Source: Gaeumannomyces sp. JS-464 (taxonomy: Eukaryota; Ascomycota; Sordariomycetes; Magnaporthales; Magnaporthaceae). Taken from it: a stretch of 64,000 bases of DNA. The position numbers and the translations under genes were made by a program. The notes below the pieces were generated by a model, which saw only the letters and a list, made by a program, of their open reading frames with translations, had not been told where the DNA came from and made no database searches. This document shows positions 15,499 through 28,583 of the stretch, piece after piece. Numbering within the stretch: the first letter of the stretch is position 1; every line of letters starts with the position of its first letter. The stretch spans positions 15,333,501 to 15,397,500 of the forward strand of contig NGZR01000001.1 in the NCBI GenBank assembly GCA_002197995.1. Direction: 5' to 3'.

Positions 15499-18400
15499 CT
15501 GCTCGTATCTGGCTTGATCAGTTGCACCAGTGCGCCTGCTCTTCCGTAGCTTTTAATGGGCGGTGATAGCCGTATTTCAGGTGAAATCCTGTAAACGATG
15601 GATGGGAGCAATGAAGCCCCTGAGCACACAGCAGCATAAGTTCCCATGCATGCCGGGGCACTACGGCGACTTCTACGTCGCCTTTTGCAAGTTCAGCCTC
15701 GTCGTTGGAGGAACTGAAAGCGGCCGGCCGACTGTAGCTTGAACCCTTCCTCCTTGCCCCTTGCGTCCGCAGATGATCGCTGAAGGCTACGACCTTATTT
15801 CTCTATGCGATTCACATCAACGTGATGTTCGTTTTGCAAAACACAATTTGAGGCTCCCAAGGCTTAGGAGCCACCCCGGGCCAAACAGAAACTGGCGTGG
15901 TGTCGTTTCGGTCGTCCCCGAACATTCGCCACGTTCGAGCGCCCCAAGTCCTGAGAGCCAATTGCGCATTTCATTGATAACGCGCTGCCTCTACAGGCAA
16001 TGTTTCCCTCAATCCGTGTCCCCGGCATCCGTCCATCTCTCAGATATCCTTCTTGCTTCGTCATCATGGAGCCTACCATTAGTAGCCTCGCCGCCCTGAT
16101 GCTCTTGTTTGTTAGAGGCACCTGTTTGCCGACTTCTCCGTTGGCAGGTACGATGAATGGACCAGGCACGGCCGCCACGTTCAGGGCGGCAAAGTTGTGC
16201 CCAAGCTGTATCAGCGCCGTCACCGCCAGAGTCTAGAGAACCCTGGAGTCTCCACAAATTTCAGAGCATCAGGCGCAGGAGGAGGCTAGCTCGGTGACAA
16301 TGCGAGCGTGGCCATGTAACTCGGGGTTGGCCTCGAGGAGCGACTTGCGTTAACAGAGCCCTCCGGTCACCATCCAATTCACACATTTCAATACGCAACT
16401 GCAAAGCAACAAAAAGTTTTTCCAACATAAAATTTGCAGCGTTAGATTCGCCGAAAACAGGAGATTTTAATGGGCTATTAACCAAGGTTAGTGGTTGGGG
16501 GCTGGGTTAACGGTTAGGGCTCGAGTCAGGGCTAACATTCGGGTTCCTGGGATCGTGATATTGAGCGCGGAAGTTCGAAGTCGGGTAGGGATTGAGTGTG
16601 GTTGTTGGGCCTGGGTGCGGATTGATTTGTCCAATTAGAACGCAAGAATTGATAGGCAGGGGGGCTCTGTTAACGCAAGTCGTTAAGGAGAGCATGGATG
16701 ACAAGTGGAGTAGGTCGAAATGCCTGCATCTACATCTACATCCCCTCCTGAAGCGATTCCGGCAGGGCATCCGGTTTCCTTTCCTCACACTTACACCAAC
16801 ATATCTGCAATCCCAAAACAAGGGTTGTTAGTTTGTCCCGATGGCATCGGAACCCGCCTGGTGCTTGTTGCGTGGTCCTGTGCCAAGCCGTCTCAATGCA
16901 TACAAATCTCTGTTATACCGACGCTGAGTCGCAACATTCCGGGTGCATTCCGACCGTCTGCGGCTTGTGGGGTACAATGAAGAACGGCAAATTGATGGTA
17001 TGCACAAGTGTCGGGACTGACGGTGAGATCGCTTGATAGATACCATTTATACGATGAGTGTGCACTAGCGGCACCAGATATGTAAGGGCTCTCTTGATTT
17101 GGATTCCTCGCAGCGCCATCAAAGCTAGGCAGTTCGTCCGGCGAAACTCGCATACCAGGGAAAGTCAAATTCGAGTGTACGCGACGGGCTACGCGCGACA
17201 GAGGATACTGCTCACGTGCAATGACACCATTGCGTCTGGGACTGGACCTGACTCGGGGAGCCGCCACGAAAGAAGTTCCGTTCCGTTGGTGGCATTTTGT
17301 GACATGGCTGGCGGTTGGCAGTCCAGTCACTCCTCGCGAAAATCTGTCACGTCTAGTGAGCCGTAGATCCCACACTCTTTCCTGTGCAAACAACCATCTG
17401 GCCCTTTCCTTTGGCGGGATTCGTTCGGCGTCTGTTACAGGGCGCCGCTGGGCGGCGGCGAATAATGGGGAGGGGGAGCCGAACGCCAAGCAAAGAAGGG
17501 TCGGAGGGGACCTACCTATCTTGGAAAAGGCGAGGTCGTTAGCGCAGCCCACCAGCTGAGCTTGGCACGGCCAAATCAAGCCCAAACGACCGAGATGACC
17601 AGTGGGAGCGGGCAGTTGAGCCAGGGAGAAACAAGTCCGACTCGAGCAGGCGTGCGTCCCTCATGTGATGCCGGGCGTCGTCGGCGCGGGGACTTTTTTC
17701 TCTCTCTTTTTTTAGTGTGTGGTGTTGTGTTATTCTTTCTGTGCCGCATCTCACCCATGCTAGCTCGCGGCTAGGCGCGGAATTGCCCAGACGCCTAAAT
17801 AGGTAGGTATTGGTCGTGCAGGTGGCTTGCCATTGCCCAGTCGGCTTATGACTGCCGACCGTTTAGCTACTGTAAGTATATTGGTGATTACCAGGGCCGA
17901 GGCAGGTGGCGAGAAGCACATGCAGGCGACGGCGGGACGGTGTTCCTATCCGTTGGTGGCCCAAGAAGACGTCGATAGCGGCATTATTTCTGGACGTGCT
18001 CGAGATGGGCGAGGCCCACCGGTATCGTGCCAGTCGGGTTTTGGGACAGACCCCCACGGCAGCAGCGGTCACGAATTCCGCAGCGACCTTGGACCAACAG
18101 CTGATGGATGGCAAGCAGACAGGCAGGCAGGCAGGCTCACCCTCCCAGATCCTGCAGGGAGGCAATAATTGAATACAAATCAAGGAGGTATAGATATCGG
18201 GCCAGGTGTCAGCGAGCAGACACGAGCGGCCACGACTTCCTTTCGGGGCAGGCCTGCTGTGTTATGCCGGGGACAGCAGGGGGTGTGTGATGTGGGTGAG
18301 ATGTTGGACGGAGCGGGCGGAAGCTGGGATCATCCATGATAGGCCCCCCAAAGGCGCGATTTCTCGGATCTTGGGGGGTGGGGCCTGAGGGCCTCTCTCA

Positions 18401-20680
18401 ATCAATCAATCCGTTCAAATAAAAAGCAACCCATCAACCCCACCTGCAAAGCTCCCCTCGGGTCCCACAAGGCGCTTGGCAGCCCCCGCCCGTCGGCCTG
18501 TGCGCGATTGCCAGCCCAGCCCCCAGTCGGTTTCCCCGCATGGGTCGGCGAGCAAGAGACCAAGCATCCAGGATTCACGTCTTCAGTCGAGTTTGATCCT
18601 GCAGAGTGACCTTGGTGCCTTTACGAAAGTATTGCCTGCAGTCTTCAAACGCGGAATAGTGCCTTCTGAGTCGATCCTGTCAGGAGCGCGGCCAATGGCG
18701 AAACTGCGATTAGTGATTAGTTTTACATGGTGACACGTTTAGAATCTCGATCCTTGGGTCCCCTGTCCCGTCGTCCCCATCTCCTGTGCCCCTTCGGTCA
18801 ACGGAATGGGTGCTATCTTGGTGGGGTTGACGAGTGGCGGGGACAAGACCTCGCAGCCGGCCTCTCACAATTGACCAATTGGCTGTTATCTGTCGGACAG
18901 TTCCTGCTTGGGGCTTCTGGAAGGCGCGCTAGAAGCTGACAGCCCCTGGTCTGGTGGTCAGCAGAGGGTGTGTGTGGCGCCGCAGAGATGCAGCGCGGGC
19001 AGCGGCAAGAAAGGCCTGGAGAAGACAAGCACTGGCAAGCCCTCCAAGCTCAGGACAAGCTGGGCGATCTGGAGGAGGCGCAGGCCCGCGCAACAAGCAA
19101 ACTTGGCGCATCGTGCCGTTTCCAAGAGTCGCCTTGGTCCAGCGCCAACGCGAATCATCTCTTGGACGACGGGCTGGGCAGAGTTGAGTGTTTTTAAAAT
19201 TATAAAATTGACTTCGCACGCGCGGGCAGACATACGTAAGGAAACGAAAGAAAAAAAGGTTGGTAAAAAGAGTGGCTATTAGATGATAGCTGCTGGTCGG
19301 TGCCCGCTGAACGGTGAGGTGGCATCTGGCGTAATGGTGTCCAGCTGAATGCAAAGCACATTCACGCCTCGGGTGGAACAGACCCGGGCGGCGAATTGAT
19401 TGATTGTCTCCCTGAGCCAACCAACCCTCGACGCGACATCAGGCGACGGCCATTGGTGGCCCAGTCGGACGGATCGAATACGTGCTGATGTCGAGGGCCA
19501 GCGCGCAAGGCAAAACAGAGACGCAAGGAAGGGAGGGGTCGGCGGGTGGCAAAGCCAAAAAGAAAGGCCGAAACATCAAACGATCGAACCCGATGGGATT
19601 CCTGGGGCGGGGGACGTCGCCGGGCTGCGACCATGGAGCATCACAGATGACCCAATCAATCACAGGCCTGGGTTCCATGTCGCGTCTGCTATCAGGGTGC
19701 AGGCTTTCCGACCTTCCTAATCAGGCTGGCTCTGCACACTCGGGGCCTGGACGGCTGGAACCAGCGATTGAACGACATGCATCCGTGGCATCCTCTCCGA
19801 GAAGCTGTCGCCTGGTTGCGAGCGGCGCTTTGCCCCCTTTCTGGCCCAAGCGACTTGGCGGCCGGGCGGCGACGGATTCGCTAGATTAGCTGCCCTTGAA
19901 ATTTTCCCTTGGGATGATCTGCGGATGGGGTCAGCGCCTCGAGCGCCTCCATCGCTCGTGCGGGCACGCGACAGTGGGGAAGCCTCGGGGTGGCGACGAG
20001 CCGAGGGGCAAAGGTCGAGGGAAGGGAGGAAGCTGGGAGTGGCTGGGAATTGATCGTTCTCCTGGTGGCCAGCCCATCTATCAGTAATAGGCGCCATGCA
20101 CCACTTGCGTATAGTAATGGATGGTAGAGTGCATGCCACTGCGCCTGCATCCCGCAAGCGCGTAGTGCGCATCCATGCCATCCCCAGAGAGCGACGCTCT
20201 TGCCATCTGAGGATGGGACCCGAGCTTGTCTCTGTTCTGGGTCTTGGGCCGGCCCATCTTGCTCGCACCCCACACCCCCTGTCATCCCGTATCGCGACTG
20301 CACCACGCCCTCCTCCCCGTTCTGGCTCGGGGCACCCTGCCTGAGCCATGTCTGGGCCTGTCGCCCCAAAGGGTAGGTGGTCGCTCCCTCCTGCTGGGTT
20401 GCAGGTGGGTGCCATTCAGGGTGGCCCACCGAGATGCCTCGCTCTGCTCCCCTCCTCCTGCGACCCTACCTGGCTTAGGCACCCTCCGAGCCCTCTGGGG
20501 AATATATAGAGACGTTGCTCCCGTCCGTTCCCGTCTCTCCTCTGCTCCCGCCTGGACTCTGCACGCGCTCTCCCGCCCTCGTCCGCTTCAGCCTGATACC
20601 GGCACCGGCACCAGCGTCGAAGGCTTCTCCCCATCTTTGCTTCCGCAGACACCTGCCTCCCCAACCAACGGCTGCCCACC
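15499..20680. other. 5.2-kb interval without a recognisable gene
   Basis: Many short open frames are present but none has a domain, a signal peptide or sustained codon bias. The longest (minus strand, 16893-17585, 230 codons) is not recognisable. Bases 16485-16530 carry GGTTAG/GGTTAGGG-type text that is not a tandem telomere repeat. The last about 180 bp (CT-rich, with AATATATAGAG near 20502-20512) look like the promoter of the peptide transporter gene. Confidence 0.5.
20502..20512 (+). promoter_or_regulatory. Possible TATA element of the PTR2 gene
   Basis: AATATATAGAG lies about 170 bp before the PTR2 start codon, followed by a pyrimidine-rich leader. It is plausible by sequence and place only. 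Confidence 0.4.
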
Positions 20681-22600
20681 ATGAGCAGCAACGCGGCGGC
20701 CGCGGATGAGGCCATCACCAAGGCCCACCTGCCCGAGGCGGCCATCCAGGGCACCGAGAAGGAGATGATGGCGGGCAAGGGCTCCGTCGACGTGTCCCGG
20801 GCGCCGCTGGACCACGCGTCCGACTCGGACGACTTCGAGGACAAGCCGACCGAGGAGGAGATGAGCTCTCTCCGCCGCGTGTCGGGCAAGATCCACTGGG
20901 GCATCTACACGATCGCCTTTGCCGAGCTGTGCGAGCGCTTCTCGTACTATGGCTCGGCCGTGCTCTACACCAACTTCGTCAAGCGGCCCCTGCCCAAGGG
21001 CTCCACCACGGGCGCCGACCCCAGGGAGGAGGGGACGGCCGGCGCCCTGGGCATGGGCCAGGCCGCCTCGCAGGGCATCTCGCTGTTCAACGTCTTCTTC
21101 GCCTACCTGATGCCCCTGGTCGGTGCCTACATCGCCGACGCCCACATCGGCCGCTACAAGACGGTCCACATCGCCATCGGCGTGTCCACCATCGGCCACG
21201 CCATCCTCAGCGCCTCGGCCGCCCCTGACGTGCTCAAGAACCCCAACGCTGCCTTCGGTGCCTTCATCGTCGGTCTGCTCATCCTCTGTGTCGGCACCGG
21301 CTTCTTCAAGGCCAACATCTCGCCCCTGCTTGCCGAGCAGAACAAGGACACCCGCATGCGCGTCGAGACACTCAAGTCTGGCGAGCGCGTCATCGTCGAC
21401 CCTGCCATCACCAACACGCGCATTTTCCTGTGGTTCTACTTCGCCATCAACATCGGCGCCCTGGCAGGCCAGCTGTCCATGGTCTTCGTCGAGAAGCACC
21501 ACGGCTTTTGGCTCGCCTTCCTGCTGCCCACCATCCTCTTCTTCTTCTGCCCCATCGTGCTGTTCATGAACCGCAAGAAGTACCACCTCACGCCCCCTAC
21601 CGGCTCCGTGCTGTCAAAGTTCTTCAAGCTGTACTTCTTCGCCGCCAAGAGGTCGAGCTTCTTCAAGATCAACTTCGACCTGGCCAAGCCCTCTAACGTG
21701 GCCCTCGACCAGCGCCCTAAGTGGATGACATACGATGATGCCTGGGTTGACGAGGTCCGCCGTGCCCTCATGGCCTGCAAGGTCTTCCTCTTCCTGCCGG
21801 TAAGTCTCTTACTCCCCTGTTTCGGTTTGAATGCGAGCAACACAGAAAGAAAAAGAAAAACAAGAAACTGACTGTAACTTTCTTTCGCCCTCTAGATCTT
21901 CCACCTGTCATACAACCAAATGACCAACAACCTGACGTCCCAGGCCGCGTCCATGGTCCTGAACGGCGCGCCCAACGACGTCATCCAGAACCTGAACCCC
22001 ATCTCCATCGTCATCATGGTGCCCATCTTCGACAAGGTGCTGTACCCCGGCCTCCGCAGGATGGGCGTGCAGTTCACCCCCATCAAGCGCATGGCTGTCG
22101 GTTTCATCATCGGCGCCCTCGCCATGGTGGCGGCCTGCGTGATGCAATGGTACATCTACCAGATGTCGCCCTGCGGCTACGGCGCCTCGGACTGCAAGGA
22201 GCCGGCGCCCATCAACGTGTGGGCCCAGTCGCTGCCCTACATCTTCATCGGTGTGTCCGAGATCTTCACAAACGTCACGTCGTACGAGTACGCCTTCTCC
22301 AAGGCGCCCGAGAACATGAAGTCGCTCGTCATGAGCATCAACCTCTTCATGTCGGCCTTCTCGGCCGCCATCGGCCAGGCCTGGACCCCGCTGTCGCAGG
22401 ACCCGCTGCTGGTCTGGAACTACGGCTCCGTCGCCGTCATCGCCTTCATCGGCGGCGTCGCCTTCTGGCTGTGCTTCAAGCACTACGACGCCATCGAGGA
22501 CGACCTCAACAACCTCAAGAAGACAAAGTTCATCGGCACCAACCAGCCCACCGCTGCGGATCAGCAAAAGTCGCAGGGCCGCGTGGACGAGAAGGTCTAA
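20681..22600 (+). CDS. ptr2: PTR2-type proton-coupled di/tripeptide transporter (2 exons)
   Basis: Exons are 20681-21799 and 21896-22600, with donor GTAAGT and acceptor CCTCTAG, giving 607 residues with an intact frame. An acidic cytosolic N-terminus is followed by about twelve membrane segments. The POT/PTR family signature appears as AELCERFSYYGS in the first helix region, with GAYIADAHIGRYKT, GTGFFKANISPLLAEQ and FLWFYFAINIGALAG. The second half carries LSYNQMTNNLTSQAASM. The insert between AEQNKDTRMRVETLKSGERV and TNTRIFLWF is typical of fungal Ptr2. It imports small peptides with protons across the plasma membrane and is usually induced by poor nitrogen or amino-acid supply; no such site was identified here. 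Confidence 0.95.
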
Positions 22601-23067
22601 GCGAGGCGTGCCGCATTTTTTGCATTCTTGTAAGGAATGTGTTTTTCTCTTTTTGCAAAAGAGAAGGTGTCATATGTCCGTCTACGTATGTGGGAGCAGG
22701 GGATGATTTCGTTGATGATTATAATGGGATAGGACGTGGTATTTTGTTATTTTGAGATTCCCCCAATGATTTAAGCTAGTAATGAAGTTGGGATGTATAC
22801 ATCCAACTATCAATCTGTGTGTGTTACGTGCCACCCGATACTTCATGGAATTGAATCTGTGTCTGCGGCTGGCCTCGAAGTAGTATTCTACTCCACCGGA
22901 CGAGGCTGATGGGAGGACTAAATGCCAGGAGGGCACAGTTGCGACAGATCATGATACAGATGCGTTGGTTCGAAAAGTGATTAGGCTGAGCTAAGAGCTA
23001 CGAGCAAAAGTACGAATAAATAAATAGACCCGCTAGCAGGGAAAAGAAGAAATGGGGGCAAGGGTGG
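22601..23067. other. Short convergent 3' region
   Basis: AT-richer sequence between the convergent PTR2 and membrane-protein genes. It contains their 3' ends and nothing else that I can name. Confidence 0.5.
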
Positions 23068-25787
23068 CTATAATTTAAACACGCTTCTCTTCCGAAGCGG
23101 CTGCCTCACCTCCCCCTCGAGCCCAAACCCATACGCGGACGGGTCCAGGCTACTGGCGCTGCTCCCCTGCCTCAGTGGCGGCGACGCCGACATAGCCCAG
23201 TCACCACCACCACCACCATACCGGCCACTACTACCCCGTCCCGCATGCTGCGGCGGCAGCAGCCCATAGCCGATCTTGGCGCTCAGGACGCGGGGCGGCA
23301 GCCGGCCCTCCTTGCCGGCGGCCCAGGGCACGGCGTCGAGGGCGGGGCCGCGGGTGGCGGCGACGATGCTGGAGAAGCGCGTGTTGCGGGCGATGCGGCC
23401 TCCCTGCCCTTGCTCCCACAGCAGCGCCCACAGCCCGGCCGCGATGCCGAGCAGGACCAAAAAGGTTGCGATGCCGTAGACGATCCACAGGTCGCGCGCT
23501 GGTAGACGTAGACGTTTGCCGTGCGCGAGCGGACGCAAGGGTAACCGTATGCCGCGGCAGGCACGCCCGTCCTCGCGGCCGCGACCGACGCGCGACGGTC
23601 GCCCGACTGCTCGGCCGGGCGGGCGGCCCAGACGACGGGGGCGAACTGCGGGTACGAGAACATGGAGAGGATGACGTCCTCGTACAGGCCCTGGACGAGG
23701 TCGGCCAGGTTCGGGAACGGGAAGTAGTTTGCGCGCCGGTCCAGCAGCTTGGTCTGCAGCGCGTCCGTGTTGGCGATGGGGTTGACGAGGGGCGCGTCGG
23801 CGGGCCCACCCATCTCGACGGTGCCGTTGAGGAGCTTGCGCACCATGAAGCCCATGCTGTAGTGCGCCGCCGCGCGCCGGTAGCGCGCCACGTCGGTCGG
23901 GAAGATGTAGTTTGCGGCGGGACGGGCCGTCGTGTTGTCGGCGGTGCCGTCGTTGGCCTTGACGTCCGGGATGAAGGTCGTGTTGATCAGGGGCCGCAGC
24001 CACTTGCGCGACGTCACCGTCGCCCACTGCCCGCCGTCGCTGTGGTTGAAGTGGACCTTGTAGTCGGCCAGGTAGTGCTGGCAGGCAAAGATCTTGGGGA
24101 TGAAGGACGAGTCCCAGGCCGGGTCGCTCCTCGACTTTGGGTCCGGCTTGTCCGGGTTAGCGCGCACGACGTGCCCGATCCAGATGACGGGCTCGGTGCG
24201 GAAGGCGCCCATGTTCTTGGGGTAGGGCGGCTTGGTGTTGGGGATGCCGCCGATGCCGACGTCCTTCATCTGCGTCGTCGAGTACTCGCCGCCCGTGTTG
24301 AAGGCGTAGTAGGCGAAGCGGCCGCGAGCAGCAGCAGGATGTCGGTGCCGAACGGCGCCTTCGCCTGGACGCCCGACTCGGGGACCAGGTTGCGCGGCAC
24401 GGAGCCGACGCCGCTGGCCAGCTCGTGCCTTGTAGCCGGGCGCCTCGAAGGACACGTCGTAGGTGCAGTTCCAGCCTGACTGGCAGATCTCGACCGAAGA
24501 GTTCTTGCGCTCGATGGGGCCCTCGAAGAAGGCGCCTAAAGTCGCAGTTTTGAGCAATTTTGGGTTCGGGCCCGTATAATAGTCGAACCAGCCGTCGGGC
24601 GGTGGGTTGGCGCCGGCGGGCCGGGTGGTGTTCCAAAGCGAGAGCGGGGTTTCGTAGAGCGAGTCGATGACAACTGGCTGGCGCCAGTCCATGACGTCCT
24701 CGAATGTAAAGTTGAGTGTGCGCACGTCGTTGCAAGTCGATGCGTCGACGACGGTGCGCAGCTCGACGAGCAGGGTGTTGCCCGTCAGGATGACGACCAG
24801 CGGCGCGGCCCAGACGAAGAGGGCCAGCGCGGCCACGGTCTGGGCGTGCCGTATAAAGTCCCAGTGGAACAGGGCGAGCAGGTCGTCGGTGGCGGCGAAC
24901 ATGGAGTCGACGGCGGCAACGGTCATGAGGCGCGTGCGCAGGACGGCCCACAGCTTAAGGCGGTAAGAGACGACGATGGAGGCGCTGAAACCGGCCTTTG
25001 CGCCGAACGCCAGCACGGTGCCGTACCGCAGCATCTGGATCTGCTCTGTGGCCGGGCGGCCGTCCAGGCGCTGGTAGAAGGCGTGGTGGCCGACGGCGCA
25101 GGCGAGCCCGAAGGCGGCGAAGAGGAACATATTCCACCACGAGTGCCACCGCAACCCGCCCAGCCTGCCCCTGCCGCCGTCCCGACCCGAGGGAGGAGGC
25201 CGGGGCGGCAGCTGGGCCCCCTTGGAGGAGAGGTCCGGGGGCGAGCCCGGGGGCCGGCCGCCGTACAGCAGGGCCGAGCGCGCGTCGTACTGGCGCGGAG
25301 TGCCCATGCCGGCGCCGCCGCCGTACGAGGTGTCGGGGTAGGCAGCGCCGTCAGCGCCGGCGTACCAGTAGCGGCCGCCGTCGTCGATGGCGAAGGTGTG
25401 CGAGGGCGGCGAGGACTTGGAGGCCATCCTTCTGTGACCGCTGCTACCCAGCGCCTCCTCCTCTTTCCAGCCGTGGCTCAGCGCTCTGTCGGGAAGCGTG
25501 ATCTCCACGGGCAGCGACGGGAGAGCCGGTGAGACGGCGCTGACGCTGCTGGGCGCATGCGACGTGGCGGAAATGCGCGAGGTGCTCCGCGAGAGGGCCG
25601 AGACGGCGTCGCTGTTCTCGCGCGCACCACCAAGGCCAGCGACAACGGGCGGTGCTGGCGACAGCCCCGTTTGCTGAGCGGCGGCGTCTGCGTTTGTTTC
25701 TTTGCTGAAGCTGCTGCTGCGGGCGCCCACGCCCACCTGCGCTAGTCGGCCGCCGTCTGCTTTTGCGTTCCAGTCTTGCCTCGCCAT
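23068..25787 (-). CDS. Large fungal multi-pass membrane protein of unknown function (at least three frameshifts)
   Basis: About 906 residues. A Ser/Pro/Gly-rich cytosolic N-terminus (about 1-225) is followed by membrane segments beginning LRWHSWWNMFLFAAFGLACA, then RYGTVLAFGAKAGFSASIV and AALALFVWAAPLVVIL. A long, probably extracytosolic region with many N-glycosylation sequons and Cys residues (SGWNCTYDVSFEAPGYK) comes next, then a last helix LWIVYGIATFLVLLGIAAG and a short tail. Related Sordariomycete proteins are often labelled formylmethionine deformylase-like, a label with no enzymatic support here. Conserved text changes frame twice between about 24318 and 24432 and once near 23500, where a missing C in CAGCGCGCGACC precedes LWIVYG. 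Correcting the last makes the length divisible by three, and the first two compensate. It is probably an integral plasma-membrane protein; the function is unknown. Confidence 0.8.
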
Positions 25788-27210
25788 ATTTTCGTCCCGT
25801 TTCCTCTTCCCCGACCGTTTAAAGTTGAGGGTGCGACTGCCGTGATCGCAATGGCCAAAAACGGGAGGTGAGCGAGCTTAACTTTGCGTCTCGAAAAGGG
25901 GCTCGCTCCCAGCTTCGGTTACCTGTTGCTGCCTCTGCTGAGCACGCCGCCAACAAGCATCAATCCGGGTCTGGATAGCCGGATTGAAGAGAGTAAAAAA
26001 ATGAAAGAAAGTCGTTGATCGAACGATGTGAAGAAGCAAAAGAAAGATCGACAGAGCCACGGACCCGTCGCCATGAGGTAGAGATCAGCGCAGCAGCCCG
26101 CCACCTCAGGGCTTGCTCGACGGGCGCGGCCGATCCATGTTATCAAGTCCCAGCCGACACATGGCAAGGGACAGACGGAGCCGCACCCCAGCCCTATGCA
26201 TTACATTTCCCTTCCCAGGTAAGCGGATGAAGGGGGCGGGACGGGCGGCGTTGGCGACGCGAAAATGTGAAATGCGCATCCCGTCACGGCCGCCCAAAAT
26301 AGCGGGCTCGTTTCGATCTCCCGTGTGCACACCTGGAACGTGCCCAGGACCCCTGCGCGGGGCCTCCTTGAGACGAGCGTTGACTCGCTGTCACACGGCT
26401 GACGGTTTTCTGTCTCAGCACCTTTTTACGTCTCGGCACATACAGGGGCCCGTGCATTGATCGGGGTTGCTGGGTGTGGTGTCCGTTGGTCTGCTGGAAG
26501 TCTGGCACCGCGTCGGCAACGAGAAAGAGGTTGTTAGCTCGTGGGGTGCGAGTGCAAGACCGTGTTGGTAGCAGACATTCAGCTCCTGGGCAAAGCTTGC
26601 CAGGATATTGCAGTGCTTGCCAATCACCTTGGCGTCCTGCATCCCGCTGTAGATCAGGGCTTCTGTGCCTCTGCGCCCAAAAGCGGGAGGCGATCAACGG
26701 CTGGGCCGTCAGCTGACGTTGCATTTCGACTTGCCGCGCAGGATTTGATGCTGCGATTCACCAAGGTCTGAGAGGCACGCACCTATGCCGTCAGCAGCGA
26801 CAAGTTTGTTTTTACGGCCATCACATAACCTTGTCCGTTGGTTCCACACAAGCAATCACATATCCAAAACATGTCGACATCCTGTCACACTCGACAGGTC
26901 AACCCCACCATCCAAGCTCGCCAGATAAGCGGTAACATAAGAAATGCATTGGCCGCGTATCCTAGTAAACCTATAGTACAACCAGCATATGCAACGCCTG
27001 GCAGGTCCATTCTAGGGTCTATGCTCACGCCCCTCGTCCTTTCGTTGAAGCCCGTGATGTCGTCTCCTCCGTCCCGGATGTGATGTCCTCCCTCCCTCCC
27101 TGGTGTTTTCTATTTCCCGCGCTTGTGGTATCTTGACAAAGCATGTGGGCGGCGGTGCGATCCCGTCCCCGCCCCCAATACTAATAACCCCTTCGGCTCG
27201 TACATCGAGC
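25788..27210. other. Intergenic: upstream of the membrane-protein gene and 3' of idh1
   Basis: About 1.4 kb with only short, unrecognisable open frames. It contains the promoter of the leftward membrane-protein gene and the 3' flank of idh1. Confidence 0.5.
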
Positions 27211-28583
27211 TTACAGAGTCTCCATCTTGTCCAGGATGGCCTTGGTGAACTGGTTGTTGGTGGCCTCGCCGCCCATGTGGGTCCGGCACTTGCCCTCGGC
27301 GATGACGGCGTAGACGGCCTTGGAGATGCGGTTGGCGTGCTCGTCGAGGCCGAGGTGGCGCAGCAGCATGGAGCCCGACAGGATCAAGGCGGTGGGGTTG
27401 GCCTGGCCTTTGCCCTCAATGTCGAGACCGACGTGGCGGCAGCCGGGCTCGAAGACGGCGACGTCGCGGCCCATGTTGCAGCCGGGCACGATGCCGGGGC
27501 CGCCGACCAGGGCGGCACCGATGTTGGACAGGATGCCGCCGTACAGGTTGGGCATGACCATGACGTCGAACTGCTGGGGCCGGCTGACGCACTGCATGCT
27601 GGCGTTGTCGACAATCATATCGTTGGCCTCGAGGGTCGGGTACTCCCTGGCGGTGGCGTGGAAGGTGCTGCGGAACAGGCCGTCGGCCAGCTTCATGATG
27701 TTGGCCTTGTGGATGCACGTCACCTTCTTGCGCTTGTTGGCCAGGGCGAAGCTGAAGGCGAACTTGGAGATGCGCTCCGACTTGGCGCGCGTGATGATCT
27801 TGAGCGACTCGACGACGCCGGGCACCGACTGGTGCTCGAGGCCGCTGTACTCGCCCTCAGTGTTCTCGCGGATGATGCACAGGTCCACGTTCTCGTGGCG
27901 GGTCTGGTAGCCGGGGATGTTCTTGATGAGAGAGATGGAGGCGTAGATGTCGAGCTCCTGGCGCATGGCCACGTTGAAGCTCTGGTGGCCCGATCGGCTG
28001 ATGGGCGTGTGCAGGATGCCCTTGAGGCCGAGCTTGTTGCGCCGCAGCGATGCGACCGACTCCTTGAACAGGTCCTCGGTGCGGCCCGACGGCGCCGAGC
28101 CGCTGTCGATGCCCGAGACCTCGATCTGCTCCCACTCGATCGGCACGTTGTCGGCCTTGAAGATGGTCTTGACGCTCTCGGCCACCTCGGATCCGATGCC
28201 GTCGCCGGGGATCAGCGTGACCGTGTACTTGCCGCCGTACTTGGTCGGCTTGAAGATGTCGGACTGCACCGTCGCAAGCCGCGGGCGGCCTGCCTCGAAG
28301 CAAGGCGCGGCTGCTGCGCGGCACGGGCCAGGCTCTGTCGGATGGGAGAAAGAAGACGACTGGTTAGTCAATGTGTTGGTGGCGGCGGCGGTGATCCCCT
28401 GTCGCTCCAGTCATCCGGTATCGGCTCCCTCCCCGTCGCTCGCGGCGGGCAAGCGGCAGCCATGGCGATGCATCGAGGGGCTCTTTCTTGGGGCTCGGGC
28501 GGCGGCGGCAGGGTTGAGGCCACGAAGCCAATTGAGGGGGGAGCAAATACCTGGGCCGTTCTTGAGGTGGTTCGGGAAAACAT
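27211..28583 (-). CDS. idh1: NAD-dependent isocitrate dehydrogenase subunit 1, mitochondrial (2 exons, one frameshift)
   Basis: Exon 1 (28551-28583) encodes MFSRTTSRTAQ. An intron at 28335-28550, with a CTAAC branch near the acceptor, leads to exon 2 (27211-28334). Together they form an Arg/Ala-rich mitochondrial presequence ending in the typical RGLATVQSD. The conserved fold is complete: LIPGDGIGSEV, IRENTEGEYSGLEHQSVPG, KVTCIHKANIMKLADGLF, MPNLYGGILSN and the C-terminal THMGGEATNNQFTKAIL. The subunit forms the hetero-octamer that oxidatively decarboxylates isocitrate in the TCA cycle; in fungi Idh1 is the AMP-binding regulatory subunit. One base is missing near 28272 (GGCTTGCG for GGCCTTGCG), splitting the presequence from the mature enzyme. 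Correction gives 385 residues, the usual family length. Confidence 0.94.

Noticed and set aside
16485..16530. Interstitial telomere-like sequence
   Set aside because: Only one or two TTAGGG units in irregular context; not a tandem array.
16893..17585. 230-codon minus-strand frame in the gene-free interval
   Set aside because: No domain, no splice context, no start context and no convincing codon bias.
20588..21586. 332-codon minus-strand frame
   Set aside because: Antisense to PTR2; Gly/Val/Glu/His composition typical of shadow frames.
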